Assembly: GCF_963668215.1 (NCBI RefSeq)
Contig: NZ_OY764190.1
Location: 4,650,001-4,714,000, forward strand
Origin: an uncultured Desulfosarcina sp.
GTDB taxonomy: Bacteria; Desulfobacterota; Desulfobacteria; Desulfobacterales; Desulfosarcinaceae
Length of the DNA stretch: 64,000 nucleotides
Direction of reading: 5' to 3'
The notes under the pieces were generated by a model, which was not told the DNA's origin, did not search any database, and saw only the letters and a program-made list of their open reading frames with translations. The translations under genes and the position numbers were made by a program. Every line of letters begins with the position of its first letter. Position 1 is the first letter of the stretch. Positions 25,043-34,091 of the stretch are shown here, one piece after another.

Positions 25043-25079
25043 AAAAAGGCCGAAGAATTTTTATCTCTTTGGCCTTTTT
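25043..25079 (+). terminator. terminator-like hairpin in the PxxKW leader (possible attenuator)
   Basis: AAAAAGGCCGAAGA (25043-25056) pairs over 14 positions, one of them G-U, with TCTTTGGCCTTTTT (25066-25079) around a 9-base loop, and the T-rich GTTTGTTG continues beyond. It sits between the promoter and the start codon at 25114. It could act as an attenuator or as a 5' stabilising hairpin. Confidence 0.55.
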
Positions 25080-25113
25080 GTTTGTTGAGACTTTACTTTG
25101 GGAGGAAAAACCA

Positions 25114-25392
25114 ATGAAGTGTACGACGATTCGCGAAGGTATGGAATGTGCTTTCATGACCGCCAAAGGCTGTGGTTACAAAGGTGGCGTCTGCCATGAA
25201 ATCGTTGAGCAGTGTAAAGGATGCAGCCGGACCGTAGAGGTTTCTTCGGGGTGGTACTGCGCCGCCTGCCCCGAACCCGACGCCAAATGGAAGCTCGGGA
25301 ATTGCAATCTGGCGACCCATGTCAGCACCAGCATGGCCGAAAGCGTTCAGAAGATCAATCCGCTCAAGGCATCCAAACGCTCCAGAAAGTAG
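25114..25392 (+). CDS. PxxKW family cysteine-rich protein
   Basis: The 92-residue product has nine Cys among its first 64 residues (3, 12, 20, 27, 34, 37, 49, 52, 64), including two CxxC pairs, and the family-naming motif PDAKW at residues 55-59. Such proteins are known to me from sulfate-reducing Deltaproteobacteria. The Cys pattern suggests metal or iron-sulfur binding; no function is established. GGGAGG lies nine bases before the ATG at 25114; the longer frame from 25069 would start inside the leader hairpin. A strong promoter and terminator bracket it as a single gene. Confidence 0.8.
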   Translation: MKCTTIREGMECAFMTAKGCGYKGGVCHEIVEQCKGCSRTVEVSSGWYCAACPEPDAKWKLGNCNLATHVSTSMAESVQKINPLKASKRSRK

Positions 25393-25427
25393 ATTCGATC
25401 CGACGGTTCAACGCCTTGCGTCGACGA

Positions 25428-25459
25428 CCCCGCCTCCAACTACCGGTGGCGGGGTTTTT
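25428..25459 (+). terminator. intrinsic terminator of the PxxKW gene
   Basis: CCCCGCCTCC (25428-25437) pairs with GGTGGCGGGG (25445-25454) with one mismatch and a 7-base loop, followed by TTTTTG. The stem is 36 bases after the stop. Confidence 0.8.
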
Positions 25460-25728
25460 GTGTCGCCGGTAGCGGGCCTTGGCTGCCGACAGTTGTTGCG
25501 GCAGGGTTTCGATGACCGCATCTTCCTGATATTTCAGGCGCTTTTTACTTGACAGGTTTTGTCGGCAAAAGTAAGTATCTTTTGTCGTTTTTGCCTGCCG
25601 GCCATGCTGCGGCAGGCGGTTTCAACCACGCCCGGTCCTGGATCGGTACCTCGACGCACCTAACGGCGCGCCGGCGGGGATGCGATTCATTCTTCGAAAG
25701 GACCGGCCGACATTCATCGAGGACAGCC
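25460..25728. other. intergenic region upstream of the aminotransferase
   Basis: Between the PxxKW terminator and the aminotransferase start I see no gene. The open frame from 25549 is an upstream extension of the aminotransferase frame without conserved sequence. No convincing promoter stands out. Confidence 0.35.
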
Positions 25729-27045
25729 ATGAACCCTTTAGCCGAACAACTGAACCACACCCTCAAAGCCTCGGCGCCCCATGTCTATGACATGTTGTCC
25801 GACGTGGGCCGGAAGCTTTTTTTCCCCAAGGGCATCCTCAGCCAGAGCGCCGAAGCCAAGCAGAAAGCCCATACGATCAACGCAACCATAGGGATTGCCA
25901 AGGAAAACGGTCGGACCATGGTTTTCGACACCGTCATGGATTCCATCGCCAATATCCGGCCCAGTCAGTCGCTTACTTACGCTCCGTCCTTCGGGCTTCT
26001 GGAACTGCGACAGCAATGGCAAAAGGAGATGTACGAGAAAAATCCCTCCCTGGCGGGCAAAAAGGTCAGCCTGCCGGTGGTGACCTGCGGCATCACCCAT
26101 GGGATCGCCACCTTCGCCGATGTATGGATCAACGCCGGGGATGTCATCATTTTGCCGGAGATGATGTGGGGCAACTACAGCATGATTTTTTCCGTTCGCA
26201 AAGACGCCCGTATCCGGCACTACCAGCTTTTCTCGGCGGAAGGCGGATTCAATTTGGCTGCATTCGAACAGGCCGTTCGCCAGGAGGCGGCGGAGAACCG
26301 CAAGATCACCGTGCTGCTCAATTTCCCCCAGAATCCATCGGGTTATACGGTCACCGAGGCTGAGGCCGAGGCCATCGTGGCCATTCTGACAGACATCGCC
26401 GCCGGGGGGACTTATGTCCTGGCCGTCACCGATGATGCCTATTTCGGCCTTTTTTACGAGCCCGAAACTCTCAAGGAGTCGATCTTCGCCCGGCTCTGCG
26501 GAGCGCATCCCGGCATCCTGGCCGTCAAACTGGACGGTGCTACCAAGGAGAATTACGTATGGGGTCTGCGGGTGGGCTTCATCACCTACGGCGGGACCTT
26601 CACCGGCGACACGGAGCCGCTTTTCGATGCCTTGGAACGCAAAACCGCCGGATGCATTCGCGGCACCCTTTCCAATGCCTCCCACTTGAGCCAGACCATT
26701 TTGCTCAAATCCATGCAGGACGAGAGAAATATTGCCGAAAAAAAGGCCAAATTCGACATCCTAAAGGATCGGGCCGAGCGGATCAAGGCGGTTTCCAGGG
26801 ACCCGAAATATGCTGCGGCCTGGGAGGTGTATCCGTTCAACTCCGGTTATTTCATGTGCATCCGGCTCAAGACCGTGGAAGCGGAGGCGCTTCGGGTTCA
26901 CCTGCTGGATCGATACGGGGTGGGGTTGATTTCTCTGGGCACGTCCAATTTGCGCATCGCCTTTTCATGTATGGAGGTCGGCGATGTCGAAAAGTTATTC
27001 GACACCATTTACAACGGGATCCAAGAATTGGAAAACAGCCAATAG
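25729..27045 (+). CDS. class I/II PLP-dependent aminotransferase
   Basis: This 438-residue fold-type I enzyme has NFPQNPSGYTVTEAEAEAIV (about residues 201-220), VTDDAYFGLFYE with the PLP-ring Asp, the likely Schiff-base Lys at about 273 (GATKEN) and VWGLRVGF. It should transfer amino groups between an amino acid and a 2-oxo acid in the cytosol. The substrate cannot be read from the sequence, although aspartate/aromatic-type enzymes are the nearest in style. The start at 25729 is preceded by GAGGA. The CLC gene follows after three bases, so the two are cotranscribed. Confidence 0.85.
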   Translation: MNPLAEQLNHTLKASAPHVYDMLSDVGRKLFFPKGILSQSAEAKQKAHTINATIGIAKENGRTMVFDTVMDSIANIRPSQSLTYAPSFGLLELRQQWQKEMYEKNPSLAGKKVSLPVVTCGITHGIATFADVWINAGDVIILPEMMWGNYSMIFSVRKDARIRHYQLFSAEGGFNLAAFEQAVRQEAAENRKITVLLNFPQNPSGYTVTEAEAEAIVAILTDIAAGGTYVLAVTDDAYFGLFYEPETLKESIFARLCGAHPGILAVKLDGATKENYVWGLRVGFITYGGTFTGDTEPLFDALERKTAGCIRGTLSNASHLSQTILLKSMQDERNIAEKKAKFDILKDRAERIKAVSRDPKYAAAWEVYPFNSGYFMCIRLKTVEAEALRVHLLDRYGVGLISLGTSNLRIAFSCMEVGDVEKLFDTIYNGIQELENSQ

Positions 27046-27048
27046 CCC

Positions 27049-28887
27049 ATGCCGCCAGACGCACAGAAACCGGGGTCGGGCAGCCGTCTCAAAAATAAAC
27101 TGGCTCGCCTGAACGTCGCCCAGGCGACCCGCTGGTCTTTTTATTTCGTGGCCATCGGTTTGATCGCCGGTCTGGGTTCCATCGTTTTCCATTATTTGTG
27201 CCAACTCGGCCTCCACTTTTTTCTGGATATGGCTGCCGGTTACCGCCCGCCGCCGCCGGCCGGCGAACACCACCTGCTTGTACCTACTTCGGTTCCCTTC
27301 AACCGCTGGGTGCTCCTCATCCTGCCGGCCCTCGGGGGGATCTTGAGCGGCTGGCTGGTTTACACCTTCGCCCCCGAGGCGGAAGGGCATGGCACCGACG
27401 CGGCCATCAATTCCTATCACAACAAGGGTGGGTTCATTCGCGGCCGGGTCCCCTTCGTCAAAACCATTGCCTCGGCAATTACCTTGACGACCGGCGGGTC
27501 CGGGGGCCGGGAGGGGCCCATCGCCCAGATCGGTGCCGGATTCGGCTCTTTTTTGGCCACCACATTGAAGCTTTCCGACCGCGAGCGGCGGATCATGATG
27601 GCTGCCGGCGTTGGAGCCGGCGTTGGCAGTATCTTCAGGGCGCCTTTGGCCGGAGCCCTCTTTGCTGCCGAAGTGCTCTACCGCGATCCGGATTTCGAGT
27701 CCGAGGTAATCATCCCGGCCGGGATCTCGTCGGTGGTGGCCTATTGCGTCTTCTGCCTGCGGTTCGGCTGGGGGTCGCTGTTCAGTTCGCCGCCCTTTAA
27801 TTTCCGGAATCCTTTGGAACTGGGGCCCTACCTGGTTCTGGCTCTGGTGCTGGTGTTTACCGGTATATTCTACGTCAAAACCTTCTATGGAACGATTCAT
27901 CTGTTCGAATCGATTAAGAAGATCCCCAACCACATCAAGCCGGCCATCGGCGGTCTGCTGACCGGTATCGTCGGGTTTTTCCTGCCCCACACCCTTGCCT
28001 TCGGCTATGGGTTCGCCCAAAAGGCCATCCACAACGAACTGACCATCCCCTTTCTAATCTCCCTGGCACTAGGCAAAGTGCTGACCACTTCTTTTTCCAT
28101 CGGTTCCGGCGGCAGCGGCGGCGTTTTCGGTCCTTCCATTGTCATCGGCGGTGCCATGGGCGGTGTGGTCGGTCAGATCTTCCATGCCATCATGCCCACG
28201 GTGGTGACCGAGCCGGGAGCCTTTGTGGTGGTGGGCATGGCCGGATTTTTTACGGCGGTGTCCAACACACCCATCTCCACCATTATCTTCGTCAGTGAAA
28301 TGACCAACTCCTACCATCTGCTGCTGCCCAGCCTGCTGGTCTGTTCGGTCGCCTACCTGGCCTCCCGGCGCTATACCATTTTCCACCGGCAGGTGCAGAG
28401 CAAGGTGGACTCTCCGGCCCACGCCGGCGACTTTTTCGTGGACATCCTGCAAACCTTCCGGGTGAACGACCTCATGCCGCTGGTCCAGAAGGTCACCCTG
28501 ATCCCCCAGGACATGCCCTTTGTGGCCTTTAAACGCTACTTCTCGGAAACCAAGCAGCACTACTTTCCGGTGATGGACGAGGAGAAACGACTGGTGGGGA
28601 TCTTTTCCATCAACGATATCCGCGGAGTGCTGTTCGCGCCAGAGATCGAACAACTGGTAGTCATGAAGGACGTGGGCACCTCGGACATCATTCTCACCAC
28701 GCCGGAAGAGGATCTCAACACCGTGCTTAAGAAATTCACCACCCGCAACATCGACAGTCTGCCGGTGGTGCGGGCCGACGATCACGGCATCCTGCTGGGC
28801 ATGCTCAACCGGCGGGAAGTGATCACCTTTTACAACCAGAAGGTGGATGAATTGAAATCCCGGCGCCGGTCCCTTTCCGGCACCTGA
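27049..28887 (+). CDS. CLC-family chloride channel/transporter with C-terminal CBS pair
   Basis: The membrane domain (about residues 25-450) has the three CLC selectivity motifs: GGSGGREGP with the gating Glu at about 155, SGGSGGVFGPS, and the APLAGALFAAE helix. Two CBS domains (about 465-605) form a cytoplasmic regulatory unit that in relatives binds nucleotides. In ClcA the proton-pathway Glu203 follows a conserved Glu; here the matching residue is Val (about 209), as in channel-like or uncoupled CLCs. Chloride conductance is therefore likely; H+ coupling is doubtful. It directly follows the aminotransferase gene. Confidence 0.9.
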   Translation: MPPDAQKPGSGSRLKNKLARLNVAQATRWSFYFVAIGLIAGLGSIVFHYLCQLGLHFFLDMAAGYRPPPPAGEHHLLVPTSVPFNRWVLLILPALGGILSGWLVYTFAPEAEGHGTDAAINSYHNKGGFIRGRVPFVKTIASAITLTTGGSGGREGPIAQIGAGFGSFLATTLKLSDRERRIMMAAGVGAGVGSIFRAPLAGALFAAEVLYRDPDFESEVIIPAGISSVVAYCVFCLRFGWGSLFSSPPFNFRNPLELGPYLVLALVLVFTGIFYVKTFYGTIHLFESIKKIPNHIKPAIGGLLTGIVGFFLPHTLAFGYGFAQKAIHNELTIPFLISLALGKVLTTSFSIGSGGSGGVFGPSIVIGGAMGGVVGQIFHAIMPTVVTEPGAFVVVGMAGFFTAVSNTPISTIIFVSEMTNSYHLLLPSLLVCSVAYLASRRYTIFHRQVQSKVDSPAHAGDFFVDILQTFRVNDLMPLVQKVTLIPQDMPFVAFKRYFSETKQHYFPVMDEEKRLVGIFSINDIRGVLFAPEIEQLVVMKDVGTSDIILTTPEEDLNTVLKKFTTRNIDSLPVVRADDHGILLGMLNRREVITFYNQKVDELKSRRRSLSGT

Positions 28888-28984
28888 CCCTTTTTAAAAA
28901 AACGGCGATGCGATCCAAAAAGGCTGCTGCCTTGGCCGCGTACGCCGCAGTGCACCCTTCATCCGTGGACAACAGGAGGCAATT

Positions 28985-29467
28985 ATGGATTTGAAAACGG
29001 TGGCTATCGAAAATCCGGAGAGCCTGAATCTCATCCTCGGGCAATCCCATTTTATCAAAACCGTCGAAGACCTTTACGAGGCCATTGTCACCACGGTCCC
29101 GGGGGCAAAATTCGGCCTGGCCTTCTGCGAGGCTTCCGATGTCTGCCTGGTTCGCCATGCCGGTAGCGACGAAAAGCTGGTCGAACTGGCCCGCAAAAAC
29201 GCGTTGAATCTTTCCGCCGGCCACAGCTTCATCATTTTCATGCGCGACATGTTCCCCGTGAACATTCTCAACACCGTTAAAACCGTGCCCGAAGTCTGCC
29301 ACGTTTTCTGCGCCACGGCCAACCCGGTGGAAGTCATCGTGGCCGAGACCGATTTGGGGCGGGGCATCCTGGGCGTGATCGACGGCTTTGCCTCCAAGGG
29401 CATCGAAGACGAGTCCGACATCGCCAAACGCAAATCTTTCCTGCGGGCCATCGGCTACAAGCTGTAA
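28985..29467 (+). CDS. adenosine-specific kinase family protein (COG1839)
   Basis: The 160-residue protein matches the small, highly conserved adenosine/AMP kinase-like family. Markers are FCEASDVCLVRHAG (about 48-61), AGHSFIIFMRDMFPVN (about 80-95) and EVCHVFCATANPVEVIVAET followed by GRGILGVIDG in the last third. Archaeal members bind adenosine or AMP; the physiological reaction is poorly defined. AGGAGG lies eight bases before the ATG. It stands alone, ending at a bidirectional stem-loop shared with the convergent USP gene. Confidence 0.85.
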   Translation: MDLKTVAIENPESLNLILGQSHFIKTVEDLYEAIVTTVPGAKFGLAFCEASDVCLVRHAGSDEKLVELARKNALNLSAGHSFIIFMRDMFPVNILNTVKTVPEVCHVFCATANPVEVIVAETDLGRGILGVIDGFASKGIEDESDIAKRKSFLRAIGYKL

Positions 29468-29477
29468 GGTCGAAGGG

Positions 29478-29510
29478 ACATTCCGGCGCGGTTTCAATGG
29501 CCCGGAATGT
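29478..29510. terminator. bidirectional stem-loop between adenosine kinase and USP genes
   Basis: ACATTCCGG (29478-29486) and CCGGAATGT (29502-29510) form a perfect 9-bp stem around a 15-base loop, between two convergent stops. A short TTTGGGTT follows on the plus strand. Confidence 0.6.
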
Positions 29511-29527
29511 TTGGGTTATGACAGGCC

Positions 29528-30529
29528 TTACGGTGTGGACGGGGGTAAAGCGTCGGCGTCCGTGGATACATGGATTTTTCGATCCGCCTCTTTTTGGACG
29601 GTGTCGGCCAACCGGCCTTTCCAGTGAATCAACACCTGGGGATCGGTGATCGCGACCAGGGGACAGGCGGCCCGGAAACCGACCCGTTCGACCGCACTGC
29701 CCGGATACCATTTGCCTCCGGTCTCCTTGGTATGGGATCCCATGACAATCAGATCCGAATTCTGGTCCCGGACCGCGTTGAGAATTTCAAGGTGAGGCAG
29801 GGAACCGGCCCGGACGATGTACCGGTGGTCGAGGCCGTCGAGATAGGGACGATATAGCGATTCGAGCCGTTTTAGCGCGCCGGCCTTGTCCCGGGTATAG
29901 GCCGACCGGCTGTATTTGGGCACCGGGAGCACCGGGATCATGTGAAACACCTGTAATTGGCTGTGGCAGTTTGCGGCCAGACGGGCGGCAAAGCACACCG
30001 CACATTCGCAGGAGCGTGAGAAATCGACGGGGATCAATACCCGTTCAAAACGCAGCTGCTGCGTGTTCGCGGGGTGATTGACCACCATCACCGGGCAGGT
30101 TTCGCGGATCACCACGTTTTCCACCGTCGAACCGACGAGCCCGGCAATTCGCACAACTCCTTTTTCCATGGCCCGGGTCGAATGCGGACCCAGGACGATG
30201 AGATCGGCATCGATCTCCCGTGCCCAGTGCAGAATTCCCTCCCAGGGAAAGCCGGCGGTGACGCGTACCGCCGCTTCCTCGCCTGAAATCGAATCCCGAT
30301 ATGTCCGCCGCAAAACGCGGCCCACGGTCTGTTCGTACTCGGTGCCGGCGATCATCTCCATACCCGTTTCGTAATGACGGATCCATCGGCGGTTTTCTGT
30401 GGATGCCGACTCCATGACATGCAGCAAGTAAAGGCGGGCGTGGTGCTGCCGGGCCAGGCGGGCGGCCGTTACGACCGGTGCGTCGGGGGTGGTGACGCTA
30501 TCGGTCGCCGCCAGGATGCGGTTGAACAT
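29528..30529 (-). CDS. tandem universal stress protein
   Basis: The 333-residue protein has two Usp domains, about residues 1-150 and 160-310. Each has the Rossmann-like beginning (NRILAATDSV; ERVLIPVDFS) and the DLIVLG/DLIVMGSH strand. The nucleotide-binding loops are degenerate (GPHSTRA; GSHTKETGG) compared with the canonical GxxGx9GS. It would be a cytoplasmic stress protein; binding of ATP or AMP is uncertain. GGAGG precedes the ATG. It follows the two-domain kinase gene by 27 bases on the same strand. Confidence 0.85.
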   Translation of the reverse strand: MFNRILAATDSVTTPDAPVVTAARLARQHHARLYLLHVMESASTENRRWIRHYETGMEMIAGTEYEQTVGRVLRRTYRDSISGEEAAVRVTAGFPWEGILHWAREIDADLIVLGPHSTRAMEKGVVRIAGLVGSTVENVVIRETCPVMVVNHPANTQQLRFERVLIPVDFSRSCECAVCFAARLAANCHSQLQVFHMIPVLPVPKYSRSAYTRDKAGALKRLESLYRPYLDGLDHRYIVRAGSLPHLEILNAVRDQNSDLIVMGSHTKETGGKWYPGSAVERVGFRAACPLVAITDPQVLIHWKGRLADTVQKEADRKIHVSTDADALPPSTP

Positions 30530-30556
30530 GATGGCCTCCTTTTCGAAGAACCGTTG

Positions 30557-32164
30557 TTACTTGGCGGTTGCGCGTTGCCGGGGTTGTTTCCATTTTTCTG
30601 CGCCGGCCAGCAGGGCATCCGAGAGTAAAATGCGGTGCAGGCATTCGCGAATGGGCCGGGCGGTGTCGACACGCAGATGGGCCGCACCGCCTATTGCTTC
30701 CACGGGTTCGAAGCGCTTTTTGAACGCTTCGAGATGGATCAGGCGCGCGTCGGACAGGGACGGCTCGGTTTCCCGCCGTTTCAGGCGCTCGGATAAAAGC
30801 GCTTTCCCTGCATGACATTCCACGAAGATCGGCGTGGCTTGATGGTATCGGGCCATGCGAAGGGCCTGATTGCGGTGCGCCTGACGGCTGAAGGTGGCAT
30901 CGAGCACCACGCTGCACCCTTTCTTAAGCTTTTCCGCCGCCATGGCCGCCATTTGGTCGTAGGTCGCTTCGGTGGCACCGGCCGAGTAGATGCCCTCTTC
31001 GAAGGCGGTCGTCCCCGATTTTTTCGCTCCATCGGAAAAATGGGCCTTTCGGACCGCGTCCGAGCGGATCACGCAAATGTCATGGATCTTTGACAGTGCC
31101 TTGGCGATGGTGCTTTTCCCGGACGCGGGCAGGCCGCCCACCATCCACATCATCGGGCGGCTGAAGGCCTCGGCATAGCCCCGGGCCAAGGCCAGGTAGC
31201 GGCCGGCGGTTTGTACGAGTGCCTTTTGGGCGATGTCCGCCAGTCGGCCCTCTTCGAGGCGCAGGCAACTGACCTTGCAGCGCACCATCGCACGGTAGCA
31301 GCGATAGAAATCCAGCAGCGGCAGGGCTTCGAGATCGTCGGCCTGCCGGGCGTATAGCCGGATCAGGTCGCGGCCTTGATCCGCGAATCCCAGAAAAGCA
31401 AGATCCATGGCCAGGAAAGCCAGGTCGCTGACGATGTCCAGGCAGCGCAGATGGGGATTGAATTCGATGCAGTCGATGACCTGGATGCCGTCGGCGGTAA
31501 AGTAGATGTGGTCGGTTCGCAAGTCCCCGTGGCCGTCCTTGATCTTGCGGCTTTCCAGACGCCGCCGGAAAAGGGAACCCCGGGTGCGGACAAAGGACTG
31601 GGTAGCGGTCCGGACGAAATCGAAAGATCGCCGGTCGATCCATACGCCGGCGAACCGGCTGGCCTCCTGCAGATTCATCTCCCAGGCCGGTGATTTTTTC
31701 GGATCTATCTCGCAGTCGTCTGCGGTGTGGGTGTAGAAATCGACCAACCGGTTGACCAGCAATTCGATATGCCGGTCGGTCAGGACGCCCCGGCGCAACC
31801 GGTCGACCATGACATCCGATTCGTCCAACTGGCGCATCTTTACGGCAAACTCGACCGTCTCTCCCGGTCCGTTCAACCCATAACCGTCTTCCTGGCAGGT
31901 AATGGGTACGACGCCGATGTAGATGCCGGCGGCCAGCCGGCGGTTCAAGGCGACCTCCTGCCGGCAATACCGCCTGCGCTTGTCGAGGGTCGAGAAATCC
32001 AGAAACCCCAGGTTCACCGACTTTTTGATTTTGTAGACCCATGCACCGGTGAGAAATACCGTGGAGATGTGGGTCTCCTGCCGCCGGATCGATGGCGCCG
32101 GGTGCGGGTAGAAGCCGGGGTGCATCATGGCCTCAAGGATTGCCGCCTGATGATGGGTGGTCAT
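30557..32164 (-). CDS. fused aminoglycoside-phosphotransferase-like and P-loop kinase protein
   Basis: The N-terminal half (about residues 1-320) is an APH-like kinase fold: KIKKSVNLGFLDFS near the N-terminus, KDGHGDLRTDHIY as catalytic loop and IDCIEFNPHLR with the metal-binding Asp/Glu. The C-terminal half carries a Walker A, GGLPASGKSTIA, at about 342-353, a VVLDATFS segment and an LRVDTARP end, as in COG0645 kinases. The two-domain form is known in bacteria but its substrate is not. GGAG seven bases before the ATG at 32164 decides the start; the frame itself is open to 32263. It precedes the tandem USP gene. Confidence 0.82.
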   Translation of the reverse strand: MTTHHQAAILEAMMHPGFYPHPAPSIRRQETHISTVFLTGAWVYKIKKSVNLGFLDFSTLDKRRRYCRQEVALNRRLAAGIYIGVVPITCQEDGYGLNGPGETVEFAVKMRQLDESDVMVDRLRRGVLTDRHIELLVNRLVDFYTHTADDCEIDPKKSPAWEMNLQEASRFAGVWIDRRSFDFVRTATQSFVRTRGSLFRRRLESRKIKDGHGDLRTDHIYFTADGIQVIDCIEFNPHLRCLDIVSDLAFLAMDLAFLGFADQGRDLIRLYARQADDLEALPLLDFYRCYRAMVRCKVSCLRLEEGRLADIAQKALVQTAGRYLALARGYAEAFSRPMMWMVGGLPASGKSTIAKALSKIHDICVIRSDAVRKAHFSDGAKKSGTTAFEEGIYSAGATEATYDQMAAMAAEKLKKGCSVVLDATFSRQAHRNQALRMARYHQATPIFVECHAGKALLSERLKRRETEPSLSDARLIHLEAFKKRFEPVEAIGGAAHLRVDTARPIRECLHRILLSDALLAGAEKWKQPRQRATAK

Positions 32165-32441
32165 CCGGTCTCCTTTTTTTGACGGCCAGGCATTCGATCG
32201 AAAAGAGCCTTGCTTAAATTCTAATCCTTTCGGGATTCGATGGAAATGGCCAAAAATAATCATTTTCCCTGCCTGCCGTGGGTAAAATTGATTATTGCCG
32301 TTGACAGTTAGAACGGGGATCTCTTAGACTTTTTATAGATGCAAACCGGCATCTTTGGCGTTTTTCCATTCAATTCGAATCCGTCCGGGCGGAAATAGCA
32401 AGACGGGGCGCAAGGCGGTGCCGATCCGGTACGATGGGGCC

Positions 32442-34091
32442 ATGAAGCGAACGGTTTTGCCCGACAGCGAGGACAGTTACGAGCGACGTTATCACAAGTT
32501 TGCGTCGTTGTTCAACTTTGCGCCCATCGGGTATTTGACCATCGACCGGGACGGCATGATCCAGGACATCAACAATGCCGCGGCCGCCACTCTGAATGCC
32601 TCGTGCGGTTCGTTGACCGGCAGATCTCTTCTCGACTTCATTCACCGGGACGATCAGGACGGCTTTTACTACCATAAGCTGAAATGCCGGAAAATCGACG
32701 ACACGCCCTCTTTCGAACTGAAAATGAAAAGGGCGGACGGCTTTTTTTTCGATGCCCAGTTGCAGATGCAGTCCCTTTCGATGCTGTATGGCTCCGAACC
32801 GCAGTACAGCGTCGCCTTGGTGGACATCAGCGAGCATGTGCGGCATCCTTCCGCTTTCGCCCTTCAGCGGCAGTGCCTGGAGATCGCCTGCACCGCCAAG
32901 GACATTGATACGCTTTTACAGGCGTATGTGAGGCTGGTTAAACGCTATGCCCAATGCGATGCGGCGGGGATCCGTATTCTTGACGAAGCGGGCAACATCC
33001 CCTACCGGGCCTGGGATGGTTTCAACAAGGAATTTTGCGCTGCCGAAAACCGATTGTCCGTTCACACGGACCCGTGTATGTGCGTTGCGGTGATCCTGGG
33101 AGAAACCGATCCGGGCCGGCCGTTTTTCACCGAAAACGGATCGTTTTACATCAACACCACTAGGCGGCCTGATCCCGCGGTGCCGCCAGGAAAGATGTGC
33201 ACGGCGACAAGCGCCTGCAACACGTACGGCTACCAATCCGTCGCCCTGGTGCCGGTGCCCATCGACAACGCCATCCACGGGTTGATCCATGTGGCCGATC
33301 GCCGCAAAAATGTTCTGCCCCTGCGGGTGGTTCAGGTTTTGGAGGCGGTTGCCTCGCGGTTGGGGCTGACCATTCAACGCCTGAGGCTCGAAAGCCGGCT
33401 CGGCGAAACCGTGAAGACGCTCAACGAGCTTTCCAGCCATTTAATGACGGTCCAGGAGGACGAGCAGCGGCGCATCGCCATGGAACTTCACGATGGGTGC
33501 GGCCAGGATCTGAACGTACTCAAACTGAAGCTCAAGGCTCTCCAGAACCGCCTTCCGCCCGATGCCGCCGACCTTGAACCTGCCTTCGACCAGCTTCAGG
33601 ACGATGCAGGCAGGATCATCGATGCCCTGCGCAATATCGCCCATGGTCTCAAGCCGGCGGCGCTGGAATCGCTGGGGCTGTCGGCTGCCACCCGGCAGTG
33701 CATCCGTGAATTTTCCGATGTCACCGGCATTGAAGCCGAGACGCAGCTTGAACGACTGGACGGGATTGCCGATCCCATGGCCCGGATTTGCCTGTTCCGG
33801 ATTTTTCAGGAGGCCCTGACCAACATTCACAAACATGCCCGGGCCACATGGGTGCTCTTCACCGTCATTCAGGATGACCATAGACTGGAAATTCGCATTG
33901 TAGACAACGGCGTGGGCTTCGATCTTTTGACCCAATCCGGTGACGCCACGGAATCCAAAGGCATGGGGCTGTCCGCCATGGCTTTGCGTTGCCGGATGAT
34001 CGGGGCAAAGATGTCCCTGGACAGTGAGCCGGGCAGGGGCACCCGGTTGACGATCCGCCTGCCTCTCCCGGCACAGGAGGCTTCCCGATGA
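32442..34091 (+). CDS. PAS-GAF sensor histidine kinase, NarX/LiaS-type (HisKA_3)
   Basis: The 549-residue kinase has no transmembrane helix and should be cytoplasmic. Domains in order: PAS (about 20-125; FNFAPIGYLTIDRDG), GAF (about 145-310), HisKA_3 dimerisation domain with phospho-accepting His at about 350 (MELHDGCGQDL) and HATPase_c (about 440-545; NNG-type IVDNGVGFD and GMGLSAM). The GAF domain has Cys at about 212, 214, 253 and 259 that could form a redox or metal sensor. The response-regulator gene overlaps by four bases and is the obvious partner. The ATG at 32442 was chosen over the longer frame from 32355. Confidence 0.9.
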   Translation: MKRTVLPDSEDSYERRYHKFASLFNFAPIGYLTIDRDGMIQDINNAAAATLNASCGSLTGRSLLDFIHRDDQDGFYYHKLKCRKIDDTPSFELKMKRADGFFFDAQLQMQSLSMLYGSEPQYSVALVDISEHVRHPSAFALQRQCLEIACTAKDIDTLLQAYVRLVKRYAQCDAAGIRILDEAGNIPYRAWDGFNKEFCAAENRLSVHTDPCMCVAVILGETDPGRPFFTENGSFYINTTRRPDPAVPPGKMCTATSACNTYGYQSVALVPVPIDNAIHGLIHVADRRKNVLPLRVVQVLEAVASRLGLTIQRLRLESRLGETVKTLNELSSHLMTVQEDEQRRIAMELHDGCGQDLNVLKLKLKALQNRLPPDAADLEPAFDQLQDDAGRIIDALRNIAHGLKPAALESLGLSAATRQCIREFSDVTGIEAETQLERLDGIADPMARICLFRIFQEALTNIHKHARATWVLFTVIQDDHRLEIRIVDNGVGFDLLTQSGDATESKGMGLSAMALRCRMIGAKMSLDSEPGRGTRLTIRLPLPAQEASR

